This document shows, piece after piece, positions 38,259 to 48,347 of a stretch of DNA of 64,000 nucleotides. Position numbers and translations under genes: made by a program. The stretch spans positions 1,054,001 to 1,118,000 of the forward strand of contig NZ_OZ032146.1 of assembly GCF_964026405.1 (NCBI RefSeq). The letters are read 5' to 3'. Origin of the DNA: Candidatus Tisiphia endosymbiont of Dascillus cervinus (lineage in GTDB: Bacteria; Pseudomonadota; Alphaproteobacteria; Rickettsiales; Rickettsiaceae). Every line of letters starts with the position of its first letter. Within the stretch, counting starts at the first letter, position 1. The notes beneath the pieces were generated by a model, which was not told the origin of the DNA, searched no databases, and saw only the letters and a program-made list of their open reading frames with translations.

Positions 38259-39608
38259 ATGTTAGAAGAAGATAGTTTTATTACTAATCTAATAGATCAG
38301 GAATTTTCAGTTACTGAAATTTCTAGTAAGATCAAGGAGTTGCTAGAGAATAATTTTGGTTATATTAGAGTAAAGGGAGAAATTTCTGGTCTTAAGATAG
38401 CAACTTCTGGTCATGGTTACTTTAATCTTAAAGAAAATACAGCTATTCTAGCCTGTACTTGTTGGCGTCCTGTACTTGCAAAAATTAAGTTTGTACCAAT
38501 TGATGGTATGGAAGTGGTAGCTAGAGGTAAGCTTTCTGGGTATGCAGGAAATTCACGATATCAGCTATCGGTAGAAGTCCTTGAACCTGCAGGTCTTGGT
38601 GCTATCATGCAAATTCTCAAGGAGCGGCAAGAGAGATTAGAAAAAGAAGGTATATTCAATAAACAAAAAAAGCCACTACCTTTTCTGCCTAATAAGATTG
38701 GGGTGGTTACATCAATGACTGGGGCGGTAATTAAGGACATTATACACCGTATTAATGACCGCTGTCCATCTCATATATTAGTATGGCCAGTTGCTGTTCA
38801 AGGCGAAAATGCTGCAAGTGAAATTGCTAGTGCTATTTCAGGATTTAATGAATTAGATAAAGATATAAAACCCGATATTATAATTGTTGCAAGGGGAGGG
38901 GGGTCTATAGAAGATCTGTGGGCTTTCAATGAAGAGGTAGTAGTACGGAGCGTATTTAATTCAGCTATTCCTATTATTTCTGCAGTTGGACATGAAGTGG
39001 ATAATACTTTAATCGATTTGGTAGCTGACAGGCGAGCCCCCACACCAACTGCTGCAGCTGAATTTGCTGTACCTGTGCTTTCTAATTTACATTATACAAT
39101 TAGTTCGTATTATGATGTACTATGCAGTCGTATTAATCAGCTAGTTAAATATGAACAGCAAGCAGTTAACTCTAATACTGACATTTTTAGGAGTATAACT
39201 ACTTATATAGACTATAATCAACAACTTCTTGATGAACTCAGTTTTAGATTAACAGATTCTTTGCCTAACCTACTCAGATTTAAAGTGGCAAAACTTGACT
39301 CACTTAATATAGAAATATTAAATCCTCTAAAAATAGTTAATTATCAGTCGTTGGAATTAGTGCATCAATCTAATTATATGCTAAAATCTATTAGCACTAA
39401 GTTAAAAAATTATGAGCATCAATTAAATTTAAATAATTTGCTACTTACAAGTCTAGATTATAAAACTGTACTAAAACGTGGCTTTGCGGTAATTAAATCA
39501 GAAAATGGAGAATTTATAACATCAAAAGTTGTTGCAAGCAAAAAACAAGAATTTAATATTAAGTTCTTTGACGGTGATATTAATGTATGCTGCAAAAACT
39601 TGGAATAG
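38259..39608 (+). CDS. xseA: exodeoxyribonuclease VII large subunit
   Basis: A 449-residue protein. The N-terminal OB fold ([27 protein letters not shown]) binds single-stranded DNA. The central catalytic domain has [39 protein letters not shown] and [32 protein letters not shown] coiled C-terminal region ends in [13 protein letters not shown]. It works with XseB in DNA repair. Length is normal. ATG 38259 is the first of the frame, and the gene follows a repeat-filled gap after addB. Confidence 0.95.
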   Translation: MLEEDSFITNLIDQEFSVTEISSKIKELLENNFGYIRVKGEISGLKIATSGHGYFNLKENTAILACTCWRPVLAKIKFVPIDGMEVVARGKLSGYAGNSRYQLSVEVLEPAGLGAIMQILKERQERLEKEGIFNKQKKPLPFLPNKIGVVTSMTGAVIKDIIHRINDRCPSHILVWPVAVQGENAASEIASAISGFNELDKDIKPDIIIVARGGGSIEDLWAFNEEVVVRSVFNSAIPIISAVGHEVDNTLIDLVADRRAPTPTAAAEFAVPVLSNLHYTISSYYDVLCSRINQLVKYEQQAVNSNTDIFRSITTYIDYNQQLLDELSFRLTDSLPNLLRFKVAKLDSLNIEILNPLKIVNYQSLELVHQSNYMLKSISTKLKNYEHQLNLNNLLLTSLDYKTVLKRGFAVIKSENGEFITSKVVASKKQEFNIKFFDGDINVCCKNLE

Positions 39609-39634
39609 ACCTTAATTAGGAGAACTAATGCAAA

Positions 39635-41233
39635 ATGCAAGTACTTAAAAGTATCATCCCGATTATTATTATTGTGCAAAACTTTTTTACCTTTGCTAAT
39701 CCTGAGGATAGTAGTAATCAACTATCTAATATTCAGGACAAATATTTTACTCAATGTACTGAAGAAATGTCTGATAAAGATAATCTGCTTGTTGATTGGT
39801 ATCCACTAGAACCCTACCAATTTAGTCATATAGCTAAAAATGGTCACTATTGTGTTACTGGCTTAGATATTGAGTTAATCAATGCTATTAGTAGCAAAAT
39901 TAGCATTGGCGTACAATATGCTGATTCTGTGTGGGAGCGAGCAATATCAAATATAGGGCATGGTGACAGTGATATGGTGGCGGGAGCTACTTATACTGCT
40001 GAGAGAGCAGACTTTGCCAATTTTTCTCTTCCATATCGATTTGAAGAAATTTCCTTATTTACTTTACGTTCAGTAAAAAAACATTTGAGTTTTAGTAATA
40101 TAAATGAATTTTTAGCTCAGATACGTTTACTAAATTTCCGTCTTGGTATAATTAAAAAAGCTGTTTATGGTGATGCAAGAACGACTGACTACCTAAATCA
40201 GGTGAGTAATAACGATATTATCATTAAATATGGAAGTAATCTAGAGTTATTTCATGGGTTGCTACGTAATGAAATTGATGGGTTTCTTGCTGACAGAATT
40301 TCAGGGGTAGCTCTTTCATTAAACTATATTAAAAAAGATCAAATAGAAGAAATCCCTACTGGTATTAAAACCCCTGTACATTTAATGTTCAGTAAGAAAA
40401 CTGTAACTCCTAACATAGTTGCACGGTTTAACGATTCAATAAAAGAATTTGTCGATAGCGATGAATATAAAAAAATCGTTAAAAGCTATATATATCATAT
40501 TTTATTGCCAAAATCTATTGATTCAGAATGGTGTTATATTATTGGAGTTATCGGGAGTATAGCATTCGCGATTTCTGCTATCACTATATCCTCTAAAACA
40601 AATGCCACGTTGTTTGGTACTTTTGTATTAGCAATGTTACCGTCTCTATTAGGATGTATTTTACTCGATATTATAATAGTACACCATGGTTATAATATAA
40701 ATCTTGTTTTGACTCCATATTATACTTTTCGTGTTTTTATAACGGTACTTATTGGCTTCTTTACCGTTAAACTCCTAGCTTATTATAATAAGCAGTTATA
40801 TGAGGATAGTTTTATCCAAAAAATATGGAGTAATACTCTTGTTATTTGTGATTCTTTAGGGCAGGCATCCTTTATGATAATTGGCGTTGTAACCGTAATT
40901 GTACAAAGAATTGAACCGTTAGAGTTTTGGGGACCATGTTTTGCGTGTTTGACTTCTAGTGCTGGTATAATATTGCGGAATTTAATTTGTAAGCATGACA
41001 AGAATATGGAGTATATACCTAGAGAAGTTAATTTTGAAATATTCATATTATGGGGTGGAATTTTTAGTATATTATTAGATGTTTATGCTTATAATCCTAA
41101 TTATAATACAATAAAATACTCTATTATTACGGTAATTGCAGGTGCTTTTGTCAGTAGGTTTTTAGTTCACTACTATAATATTCCAAACTTAACTTTTCGT
41201 TCGGATAATGGAAGTACAACTGTTGAAAGTTAA
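39635..41233 (+). CDS. fusion of a periplasmic solute-binding domain and a TRIC/UPF0126-like membrane domain
   Basis: 532 residues with an N-terminal signal sequence (about 1-22). Residues about 50-290 are an SBP_bac_3 domain (YCVTGLDIELINAI, AGATYTAERADFANFSLPY, then GLLRNEIDGFLAD), which binds amino-acid-like solutes. Residues about 300-515 have seven hydrophobic segments in two similar halves (ATLFGTFVLAMLPSLLGC; CDSLGQASFMIIGVV...SSAGIILRNLI), resembling TRIC cation-channel/UPF0126 proteins. ATG 39635 is used since an ATG at 39628 stops after six codons. The last six residues and the stop (STTVES) come from a family B repeat. Transport coupled to binding is an inference. Confidence 0.7.
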   Translation: MQVLKSIIPIIIIVQNFFTFANPEDSSNQLSNIQDKYFTQCTEEMSDKDNLLVDWYPLEPYQFSHIAKNGHYCVTGLDIELINAISSKISIGVQYADSVWERAISNIGHGDSDMVAGATYTAERADFANFSLPYRFEEISLFTLRSVKKHLSFSNINEFLAQIRLLNFRLGIIKKAVYGDARTTDYLNQVSNNDIIIKYGSNLELFHGLLRNEIDGFLADRISGVALSLNYIKKDQIEEIPTGIKTPVHLMFSKKTVTPNIVARFNDSIKEFVDSDEYKKIVKSYIYHILLPKSIDSEWCYIIGVIGSIAFAISAITISSKTNATLFGTFVLAMLPSLLGCILLDIIIVHHGYNINLVLTPYYTFRVFITVLIGFFTVKLLAYYNKQLYEDSFIQKIWSNTLVICDSLGQASFMIIGVVTVIVQRIEPLEFWGPCFACLTSSAGIILRNLICKHDKNMEYIPREVNFEIFILWGGIFSILLDVYAYNPNYNTIKYSIITVIAGAFVSRFLVHYYNIPNLTFRSDNGSTTVES

Positions 41234-41346
41234 AAACCATCATTGCGAGGAGGCATGAGCCGACGAAGCAATCCACAAAAATATAATAAGTAATTTGGAT
41301 TGCCGCGTCGCCACTAAAGCGGCTTCTCGCAATGATGTTTAACTAA
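41219..41346. repeat. palindromic repeat, family B
   Basis: CAACTGTTGAAAGTTAAAA then ATCATTGCGAGGAG...CGAAGCAATCC on the left, and GGATTGCCGCG...TTCTCGCAATGAT and TAAAAGTTG on the right. Its first bases encode the C-terminus and stop of the preceding fusion gene. Confidence 0.85.
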
Positions 41347-41384
41347 AAGTTGTATACATCTTACTAATTTTGTGTGCATCGCCT

Positions 41385-41456
41385 AGGGTAGTGGGGTCTA
41401 AAATAACCTGATTCGATGTAACTTGTTATATCAAATTCAGGTTAAGCTAAGATTAA
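41385..41456. repeat. palindromic repeat related to family C
   Basis: CCTAGGGTAGTGGGGTCTA, followed by GATTCGATGTAACTTGTTA and ATATCAAATTCAGG, an imperfect hairpin like hairpin 1 at 47.1 kb. Confidence 0.5.
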
Positions 41457-41506
41457 CATATGGCTAAAACCTTCTTAGGTTAACTATAAATAAAGGAGAA
41501 TTAGAT

Positions 41507-44500
41507 ATGAGTAAAACAAATGATAAGGTATCAATTTTTACTAAAGCCGTTAAGCAAGTTTTTAAATCGGCTAATCATACTTTGAAAAATCTACAAGAAA
41601 ATATTTATAAAAAAGAAAAAGAAGTATTAGATATAAAGAACCTCAAAGATAAAGAAAAAATTGCCAAACAATCAGCAAAAATAGAAAAAAAGATAAAAAA
41701 AATAGAGGAATATAAAAAATTAGTTGAGCAAAGGCAAGCGGATTTATTAGCAGAAATTACTAAGTATAAAGAGTTAATTGCATTAGCAAGGCAAAAACCT
41801 CAAGAAAAAAAGACAAGAGAACAACTGAAGTCATGGGAAGAAAAACTTAATGCATGCAACAAAGAGATAGAGGATTATAACAAGTTAGTTAACTCACATG
41901 ACAAACAGCAAGCAGTAAAGGAGACAAAACAGGAACAAAAGCAGCAAGAACAACAGCAAAAGCAAGAAAAAAAGGAGATAAAGCAGCAGCAAAAGCGAGT
42001 ACTTTCCTATCAAGAAGAAAAAGAAAAATTTTTTAAAATATGTAGCGATATTTTAAAAGATCAAACTCGTTTAGAGAAAATATTATCTCCTTTAGCAGAG
42101 CCTAGAACAAAAGAAAAAGGTATTGGTAAAGGTCAGGCATTTAAAGCTGCCATAGAGGGTATACAATTCGCAGTAAGTCATGCTAAAACAACTGTTGGTG
42201 TTATAACTTCAGGAGGGTTTTATGCTAAGGAAATAGAGAAATTACAGAAAATATTAAATGGTGAAGAAAAATACGATCCATCTAACCTTCCTTTCTTTAT
42301 AAAATTATTACAAGATCCTGATACAAAAACATTTCTTACTCAGAATGTCGAAATAATTAATGGATTAGTAGAAAATCTTGCTCCAATTCTTACCAAGATT
42401 GCATTAAAAGAGTTGGGGAAAATAGATGAGATACAAAAAGATTTTAACTCTAAAAAAGATGATATACAGAAATTACCGGAACTAGACAAAGAATTACAAG
42501 AGCTAAAATCGTTTGCAACAAGAAAAGAATCTAAAATTAAAGAATTAGAAGAAAAAATTGATTCTTTAAAATCTCTACAAGGCAAGTATGATAGGGCTAT
42601 TTTATTACAAGAATTAAAGAAAGCTGGTTTTGATGAAAAATATATAAACAGTCAATTATTACCTATTGTCAAAAATATCGTTGTTGAGATACTTAAAACC
42701 CCTGAAAATATTATAGAAATTGTGCAGCTAACTGCTGACAGAGCTTTATCTGACGACCCTCAAGTAAAAAAAGATTTACTTGGTACAATATTAGATAAAA
42801 TAGATATTAGTGTACTTATAAAAAATGATATACTATCTAAATTCTTAATTAATGATGGAGAAAATATAGCAAAAGCATCGCAAATAATCATTGAATCCAA
42901 TACAGAATTGCAGGGAACGCTTAGTAGCTTGGGAATAGGAAAAGAATTATTACCAAAAATAGTACCTGTACTTTCAGAACTTATTGGTAACGTTTTAGCA
43001 GACCATGAAGGGGTTAGTAATATATATGAAGCTTTAAAGCCAGTTATATTGAATGATACTGATGATAAAGTGCAAGAGGCTAAAACTATTTCGGAAGTAA
43101 GTCACCTAGATAAACAAGGTGGAGCTAAAAAACTTGCTATTATTAAACAGTTACCTAATATTTTGTTACAAGATGCAACCTTAACAACATTAAAGGAGAA
43201 ATTGCCAGATGTTTTAGCAAAAAATAAAACAGAGATTGCCAATATTGCTGTTCAAGTTCTGCCAAAATTACTTGAAACACTAAAGAGTAATGCTAAATCT
43301 TTGGCTCAAAGCAATACTCAAAATTTAGAAAAGGAGGATATTTATAAAGTAGTAGCATCACCTATTGTCCCAATTCTAGCTAATGTGAGCCCTGAATTTT
43401 ATGGGAAGGTAATTCCTATAGCTATTGATGTGCTACAAAATACCATGAAAGCGGTAAGTCTAGAACAAATAAAGGAACTTTATCAAGATATACAAACAAT
43501 AACTCAGGAAACTGCTGATATTGAGTTAAAAGATCAAGCTACAGAAAGAGTAATTAAACAATTTATAGGACTACTTGAAAATGCAGATATCCAGCAAAAT
43601 ATAAAGGAGGATTTGCCAAATTTACTTAGAGAAAATACAGAAACTATCAAGGCTATAGTTAATAATATTAGTAATAATAATCCCCAAATTGCAAGATATG
43701 CTGTACCACAAGAATTGATAGATGCTACAGTACCATTAATGGTTGATATAGTATCAACTGGTCTTAGTGCAGTTCCAGAGCTAGTTGGAATTAATAGTAA
43801 TTTAGCTAAGTACCAAAATGGAGCTAGTAATGAGGCTTCGCTAGGAATTTTGTCTAATATAATTGATGATGTAGGTAGGGTTGCTCAAAATATTACTCCT
43901 CTATTAACTAAGAGCATCCCTGCTTATTTACAACAAAATAAAGATACTATTTTAGCAGTTACAAAAAATGTAACTGAGCAACAAGAGATTAAAAATGCCC
44001 TAGATCCCGCTGGAGTTAAACCTGAGCTGGTATTAAAGATGGCTGAGTTAGCTATTGATACTGTTCCACAAATATTACCAATAGCAACTGATTTGGTTAA
44101 TGCTACTTTAAAAGATAAAGAGGGGGTAACAACTATTATTACTAAAATTCAAGACCTAGTAAATAGTCCTGAAGAAGAGAAAATTGCTCAAGCTGTTACA
44201 GTAGCAGATTCTATTTTAGATTTTATAAATAAACCAAAAAATGCAGATGTGAGGAAAATAATTGATAAAGATATTCCAAAGTTTCTTGGCGAGAATGCTG
44301 AGCGATTTGGTGCTGTAGTTGATGAATTTCTCAATACAACAGTTGTGGGTAGGAATTTAAAAGTAAAAGGTCAGGAAATTATTGAATTAGCTAGCAACAA
44401 GATACCAGATTTAACAAAGATAGCCGAACAATTTAAGATTGGTAATTATAACATGGTTATGTTCGGGATATTCAAATTGTTATCTGACAAGAAATTAATA

Positions 44501-45409
44501 GGAATAGTATCAGACACATTAGTTGAAGGGGCTAGATTCCTAATACAAAGAAGTTTTACCTCACTGAGAACACGTAGACAAAAATGGAGTAAATCTTTAG
44601 GCAAAATTCATTTTGCTTTTTCTGAGAAAGATTCTCAGAAGAGTTCTGAGCAAATAGATGAACGGAAACTTGATTTAGGTGAGTTACTGCAACAGCAAGC
44701 TGATGCCACTGATATTGGTACAATCTCAAAAACTGTAGAATATTCTCTAATAAGTAAAGATTTCAGAGGTTTTGTTTTTGACAAAGAAAATCCGATACCT
44801 ACTAAAAATGTTATAGTTAATGGGTTTAATTTTGATAATGCGATATTTAAAGAACGTTCTTTTCAAAATAGCGAAATTAGCAATTGTTCTTTTAAAGGAG
44901 CTATTTTTAAAGATAAAATTAGTTTCGAAGGGACAACTATTGATGCAAAATCTTTAAAAACTCTTTTGCCTGCAATTAATCAATATAATAAAAATCATGC
45001 AAATAATAAAATAACTTTAGATGATGTTAAAATTGTTGGCGATATAAGTGGGCTAACATTTAAAGATATTTCTATGAAAGGCACGGATTTGACTGAGGCA
45101 CAATTTACTTCAGAAGACTCTAAGAGGAAGGCAATTACTAAAGCTACGTTTGATCAGGTTAGTTTTGACGAGAGGACGAAATTACCTGAACATAAAAAAG
45201 ATGTTCAAAGTGAGGCTAGAAAAATAGGTCAAGAAGCAACCAGTTATGTGGCAAAGAGTACTAAAAGCAAGAATAGTAAAATGGTCATTAATGATATAAA
45301 GGATAGTGTATCTAAACATGTTGTGCCAAATGGAACATCTAACAGCGATATAAAACATTTGCCATCTCCCAAGTCTAAACAAACAACAATTGCTGGAAAC
45401 GTAATATAA
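41507..45409 (+). CDS. 1300-residue repeat protein, candidate secreted effector or structural protein
   Basis: A single long frame from ATG 41507 with AGGAGA upstream. Residues 20-175 are a Lys/Gln/Glu-rich coiled coil (a Q-rich stretch near 138-162). Residues about 270-970 hold at least five diverged helical repeats built on LPxxLxxNxxxIxxIVxxxxP (near 271, 548, 696, 796 and 915). Residues about 1105-1150 and 1180-1200 have pentapeptide-like units (FNFDNAIFKERSFQNSEI; then LTFKDISMKGTDLTEAQF). The tail is basic and disordered. No signal peptide, autotransporter domain or catalytic motif is seen. I do not recognise a named family; a host-interacting role is inference. Confidence 0.75.
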   Translation: MSKTNDKVSIFTKAVKQVFKSANHTLKNLQENIYKKEKEVLDIKNLKDKEKIAKQSAKIEKKIKKIEEYKKLVEQRQADLLAEITKYKELIALARQKPQEKKTREQLKSWEEKLNACNKEIEDYNKLVNSHDKQQAVKETKQEQKQQEQQQKQEKKEIKQQQKRVLSYQEEKEKFFKICSDILKDQTRLEKILSPLAEPRTKEKGIGKGQAFKAAIEGIQFAVSHAKTTVGVITSGGFYAKEIEKLQKILNGEEKYDPSNLPFFIKLLQDPDTKTFLTQNVEIINGLVENLAPILTKIALKELGKIDEIQKDFNSKKDDIQKLPELDKELQELKSFATRKESKIKELEEKIDSLKSLQGKYDRAILLQELKKAGFDEKYINSQLLPIVKNIVVEILKTPENIIEIVQLTADRALSDDPQVKKDLLGTILDKIDISVLIKNDILSKFLINDGENIAKASQIIIESNTELQGTLSSLGIGKELLPKIVPVLSELIGNVLADHEGVSNIYEALKPVILNDTDDKVQEAKTISEVSHLDKQGGAKKLAIIKQLPNILLQDATLTTLKEKLPDVLAKNKTEIANIAVQVLPKLLETLKSNAKSLAQSNTQNLEKEDIYKVVASPIVPILANVSPEFYGKVIPIAIDVLQNTMKAVSLEQIKELYQDIQTITQETADIELKDQATERVIKQFIGLLENADIQQNIKEDLPNLLRENTETIKAIVNNISNNNPQIARYAVPQELIDATVPLMVDIVSTGLSAVPELVGINSNLAKYQNGASNEASLGILSNIIDDVGRVAQNITPLLTKSIPAYLQQNKDTILAVTKNVTEQQEIKNALDPAGVKPELVLKMAELAIDTVPQILPIATDLVNATLKDKEGVTTIITKIQDLVNSPEEEKIAQAVTVADSILDFINKPKNADVRKIIDKDIPKFLGENAERFGAVVDEFLNTTVVGRNLKVKGQEIIELASNKIPDLTKIAEQFKIGNYNMVMFGIFKLLSDKKLIGIVSDTLVEGARFLIQRSFTSLRTRRQKWSKSLGKIHFAFSEKDSQKSSEQIDERKLDLGELLQQQADATDIGTISKTVEYSLISKDFRGFVFDKENPIPTKNVIVNGFNFDNAIFKERSFQNSEISNCSFKGAIFKDKISFEGTTIDAKSLKTLLPAINQYNKNHANNKITLDDVKIVGDISGLTFKDISMKGTDLTEAQFTSEDSKRKAITKATFDQVSFDERTKLPEHKKDVQSEARKIGQEATSYVAKSTKSKNSKMVINDIKDSVSKHVVPNGTSNSDIKHLPSPKSKQTTIAGNVI

Positions 45410-45411
45410 CC

Positions 45412-45500
45412 TCAAGTATCGATGTAAGACATTGGTTTAATAGCCTAGGGTATCCCTGCGTAGGTAGTGGGATATAAAAAAACTTGATTATCGAGTATTA
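45412..45500. repeat. palindromic repeat related to family C
   Basis: Starts AACCTCAAGTATCGATG and includes GGTTTAATAGCCTAGGGTA, ending CTTGATTATCGAGTATT. Matches 38105-38166 in inverse orientation. Confidence 0.55.
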
Positions 45501-45568
45501 AATTATAAAACTACTTGACATGGTTTTTTTTATAGTTTAGGTTGCTTGGAAATGAGCATGGGTATTAA

Positions 45569-47101
45569 ATGGATGCAGTAAATTCTTCTTGCAATATGTG
45601 GAATAGGGCTAGAAATAGTAAATTTAGACACGTTGTTTGGCCTATTAGATCTAACGAATTAGTAAAGTTTATACCTATGGCTTTACTAATGTTTTGTATT
45701 CTCCTTAACCAAAATCTAGTACGTAGTATCAAAGATAGCTTGGTAGTGACATTAATTAGTACGGAAGTTTTAAGCTTTATAAAACTTTGGGGTGAGATGC
45801 CTATGGGTGTCTTATTTGTCATTCTTTACTCCAAACTTTGTAATATTATGACAACTGAGCAAGTGTTTAGGATAGTAGTATCTTTTTTCTTGGGATTCTT
45901 CATATTATTTGGTTTTGTGTTGTTTCCATACCGGGAATATTTTCATCCAGATCCTGAAGTAATAGAATATTATGTTACCGTACTTCCACATTTAAAATGG
46001 TTTATCATCATTTGGGGAAAATGGAGTATTGTGTTATTTTATATAATGGGGGAGTTGTGGCCAGTAATTGTATTTACACTATTATACTGGCAACTTGCTA
46101 ATAAGATTACCAGTATTGAAGAAGCTCCAAGATTTTATACGTTTTTTTCCTTATTTGGTCAAACTAACTTACTAATATCTGGCAGTATAATTATATATTT
46201 TGCCAAAGGTGAACATTTTTTGTTACCTCTATTTTCCCATCTTAACGACAAAACAGAAATTCTCCTTAAATCGTTTATGCTAATCATTATAATTTCCGGC
46301 CTAATTTGTTTAATCTTGCATAGATTTGTTGAATTGAAAATTATAGAAACTACTAAAAATATTAGATTCAAAAATAAAAGAACCGATATACTAAAATTGG
46401 GGTTAGTTGACAGCAGCAAAATAATTTTTACATCTAAATATTTAGGAATTATTTGTGTATTAATGATTTCATATTCCATGACAATCAACCTAATTGAAGG
46501 ATTATGGATGTCTAAAACCAAGCAATTATACCCTAGTACCCAAGCATTTATATCTTACACTGGTGAGGTGTTTTTTTGGACAGGAGTACTTACTTTAATT
46601 TGTGCTTTTCTAGGTAGTAGTTTAGTTAGGGTTTGTGGTTGGTTTTGGGGAGCAGTGATCACCCCTATCGTAACACTGTTATCAGGTATGATGTTTTTTA
46701 CCTTTGTTGTACTAGAAAAACCTTTATTGGCAATTATGACTGGTCTTAGTTATTTTTCTCCATTAATGATAATTGTTTTTGTAGGTGGTTTGTGGCATGT
46801 TTTAGGGAAAAGCGTAAAATATTCATTGTTTGATTCTACTAAAGAAATGGTATATATACCTCTTGATAATGAAATGAAAACTAAGGGAAAGGCAGCAGTA
46901 GATGTACTTGGATACAAAATAGGAAAATCTTCTGGAGCAATTATTCAATTTGTCTCTTTCAGTATTTTCCCAAATGCTGTACATAACGATCTAGCTGGTT
47001 TTTTGATGGTTGTTTTTCTTGTTGTTTGTGTAGTTTGGATTTTGGGTGTAAAAGTCTTAAATCGATATTACAAGAACTTACTAAACCTGAATTCGATGTA
47101 A
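45569..47101 (+). CDS. tlc: ATP/ADP translocase (nucleotide transporter, Tlc family)
   Basis: A 510-residue, twelve-helix NTT-family carrier of intracellular bacteria and plastids. Diagnostic stretches are [62 protein letters not shown] and [17 protein letters not shown]. Members exchange host ATP for ADP or import other nucleotides. Rickettsia have five paralogues, and I cannot say which this is, so energy parasitism versus nucleotide uptake is open. The final residues and stop (LNSM then TAA) lie in hairpin 1 of the element at 47.1 kb. Confidence 0.93.
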   Translation: MDAVNSSCNMWNRARNSKFRHVVWPIRSNELVKFIPMALLMFCILLNQNLVRSIKDSLVVTLISTEVLSFIKLWGEMPMGVLFVILYSKLCNIMTTEQVFRIVVSFFLGFFILFGFVLFPYREYFHPDPEVIEYYVTVLPHLKWFIIIWGKWSIVLFYIMGELWPVIVFTLLYWQLANKITSIEEAPRFYTFFSLFGQTNLLISGSIIIYFAKGEHFLLPLFSHLNDKTEILLKSFMLIIIISGLICLILHRFVELKIIETTKNIRFKNKRTDILKLGLVDSSKIIFTSKYLGIICVLMISYSMTINLIEGLWMSKTKQLYPSTQAFISYTGEVFFWTGVLTLICAFLGSSLVRVCGWFWGAVITPIVTLLSGMMFFTFVVLEKPLLAIMTGLSYFSPLMIIVFVGGLWHVLGKSVKYSLFDSTKEMVYIPLDNEMKTKGKAAVDVLGYKIGKSSGAIIQFVSFSIFPNAVHNDLAGFLMVVFLVVCVVWILGVKVLNRYYKNLLNLNSM

Positions 47102-47326
47102 CAAGTTACATCGAATTCAGTGATATATATAGAAACAATCAGGTTTGAAGCGGTTCTTCACCTGATTGTTAAATATTAATTTGCTAATAATTTTATTTTT
47201 ATACTTATAAAAATAAAATTATTAGCGGTAATAGATTAAAATGCATTCGTAGAACCGCTTCAAGAATGCATTTTTCATTATAAGAAGCCAATTCGATATA
47301 AGAATTAATAATTCTTATATCGAATT
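47087..47326 (-). repeat. five-hairpin composite element, copy 1
   Basis: In plus order the palindromes are at 47087-47120 (CTGAATTCGATGTAAC arm), 47134-47170 (AACAATCAGGT/ACCTGATTGTT), 47193-47226 (GCTAATAATTTTATTTT arm), 47238-47274 (AAAATGCATTC arm) and 47290-47326 (AATTCGATATAAGAATT arm). This is the inverse order of copies 2 and 3, so the element is on the minus strand. The loop of the second palindrome (GAAGCGGTTC) is the exact complement of the loop of the fourth (GAACCGCTTC). Confidence 0.9.
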
Positions 47327-47340
47327 AAGGTTACTAAGGT

Positions 47341-47943
47341 CTAACAATTATAATCCTTAAAATTGATTATTTGTGCTGTCTTAATATCTATATTAGAGTG
47401 GGAGGTAGCCACAATAACTCCACCATTATTTGCTTTCAAAATGATCAAGTTATATAGTAATTCTTTGTTTTCTTGATCTAGGTTTGCTTCTACTTCATCT
47501 AATAGCCATAAATTTGACTGGCAAGCAATGAGTTTTGCTAAGGCAACTTTCTTTTGGTTACCAGCAGACAGCTTGTAACATTTCTCATGCAAAATATTAT
47601 GTAACTTGAAATAGTATATCGAAGATTCTAAAGCTTCAAGGGAATCATAAATTGTAGACCAAAATTTTAGATGCTCTAATACAGTTATTTGGGATTTTAA
47701 TCCAAGATTATGTCCAATATAATTACAATAAGGTTTCTTTAAATATTTACAGTTCAATGATCTATACAAAACATTGCCACTTGTTGGATTTTGTATATTA
47801 GCTACAATTCTAAGTAGTGAAGTCTTCCCGCAACCATTTGCTCCCTGTAAATAAACTATAGATGATGGTAAAAAAGTCATACTAATATTAGTGAAGATAG
47901 TTTTTTCGTCTATAATAAGAGTGAGTTGTTCAAATGACAGCAT
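47341..47943 (-). CDS. ccmA: heme exporter ATP-binding protein CcmA
   Basis: A 200-residue ABC ATPase: Walker A GANGCGKTSLLR, signature LSAGNQKKVALAKL and Walker B LWLLDEVEANLD. The short length, the LSAGNQKK signature and the VLEHLKFW segment are those of CcmA, which with CcmB serves cytochrome c maturation by releasing heme from CcmE. ccmB is not adjacent. Start ATG 47943. Both flanks are taken by five-hairpin elements. Confidence 0.88.
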   Translation of the reverse strand: MLSFEQLTLIIDEKTIFTNISMTFLPSSIVYLQGANGCGKTSLLRIVANIQNPTSGNVLYRSLNCKYLKKPYCNYIGHNLGLKSQITVLEHLKFWSTIYDSLEALESSIYYFKLHNILHEKCYKLSAGNQKKVALAKLIACQSNLWLLDEVEANLDQENKELLYNLIILKANNGGVIVATSHSNIDIKTAQIINFKDYNC

Positions 47944-48058
47944 TTATACGATTCTAAGAAATTTTTTATATAATTTACTTCAAATATTTATTTTTTCAAG
48001 TTAAGTTAAATGAAAGGCTTAGTGGTAGGTATTTTTAAGTGTATACTCAAAGTATGCC

Positions 48059-48309
48059 AATTCGGGATAAGAATTAGTTAATTCTTATCCCGAATTGCCT
48101 TTAATATAAGGAAAAATGCATTCTTAAAGCGGTTTTGTAAATGCATTTTAAACCTTTCTAAAGCTAAAAACATGATTTTAATTTTTTAAAATCATGTTTT
48201 TAGCAAAATATTAATTTAACAATCAGATGCAGAGCCGTCTCAAATCTGATTGTTTCGATAATTTCACCGAATTTGGTATAAGAATTGACAAATTCTTATA
48301 CCAAATTCG
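48059..48309 (+). repeat. five-hairpin composite element, copy 2
   Basis: Palindromes in order: 48059-48096 (AATTCGGGATAAGAATT arm), 48113-48149 (AAAATGCATTCTTAAAGCGG...ATGCATTTT), 48163-48204 (GCTAAAAACATGATTTTA arm), 48218-48254 (AACAATCAGAT/ATCTGATTGTT) and 48268-48309 (CGAATTTGGTATAAGAATT arm). It lies directly upstream of acnA. Confidence 0.9.
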
Positions 48310-48347
48310 CGTAAACCCTAATGATTAAAAAAATTGGAGGAACGGGA

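Noticed and set aside
48321-48347. Upstream ATG for acnA
   Set aside because: The GGAGG ribosome site lies inside this stretch, eight bases before ATG 48348.
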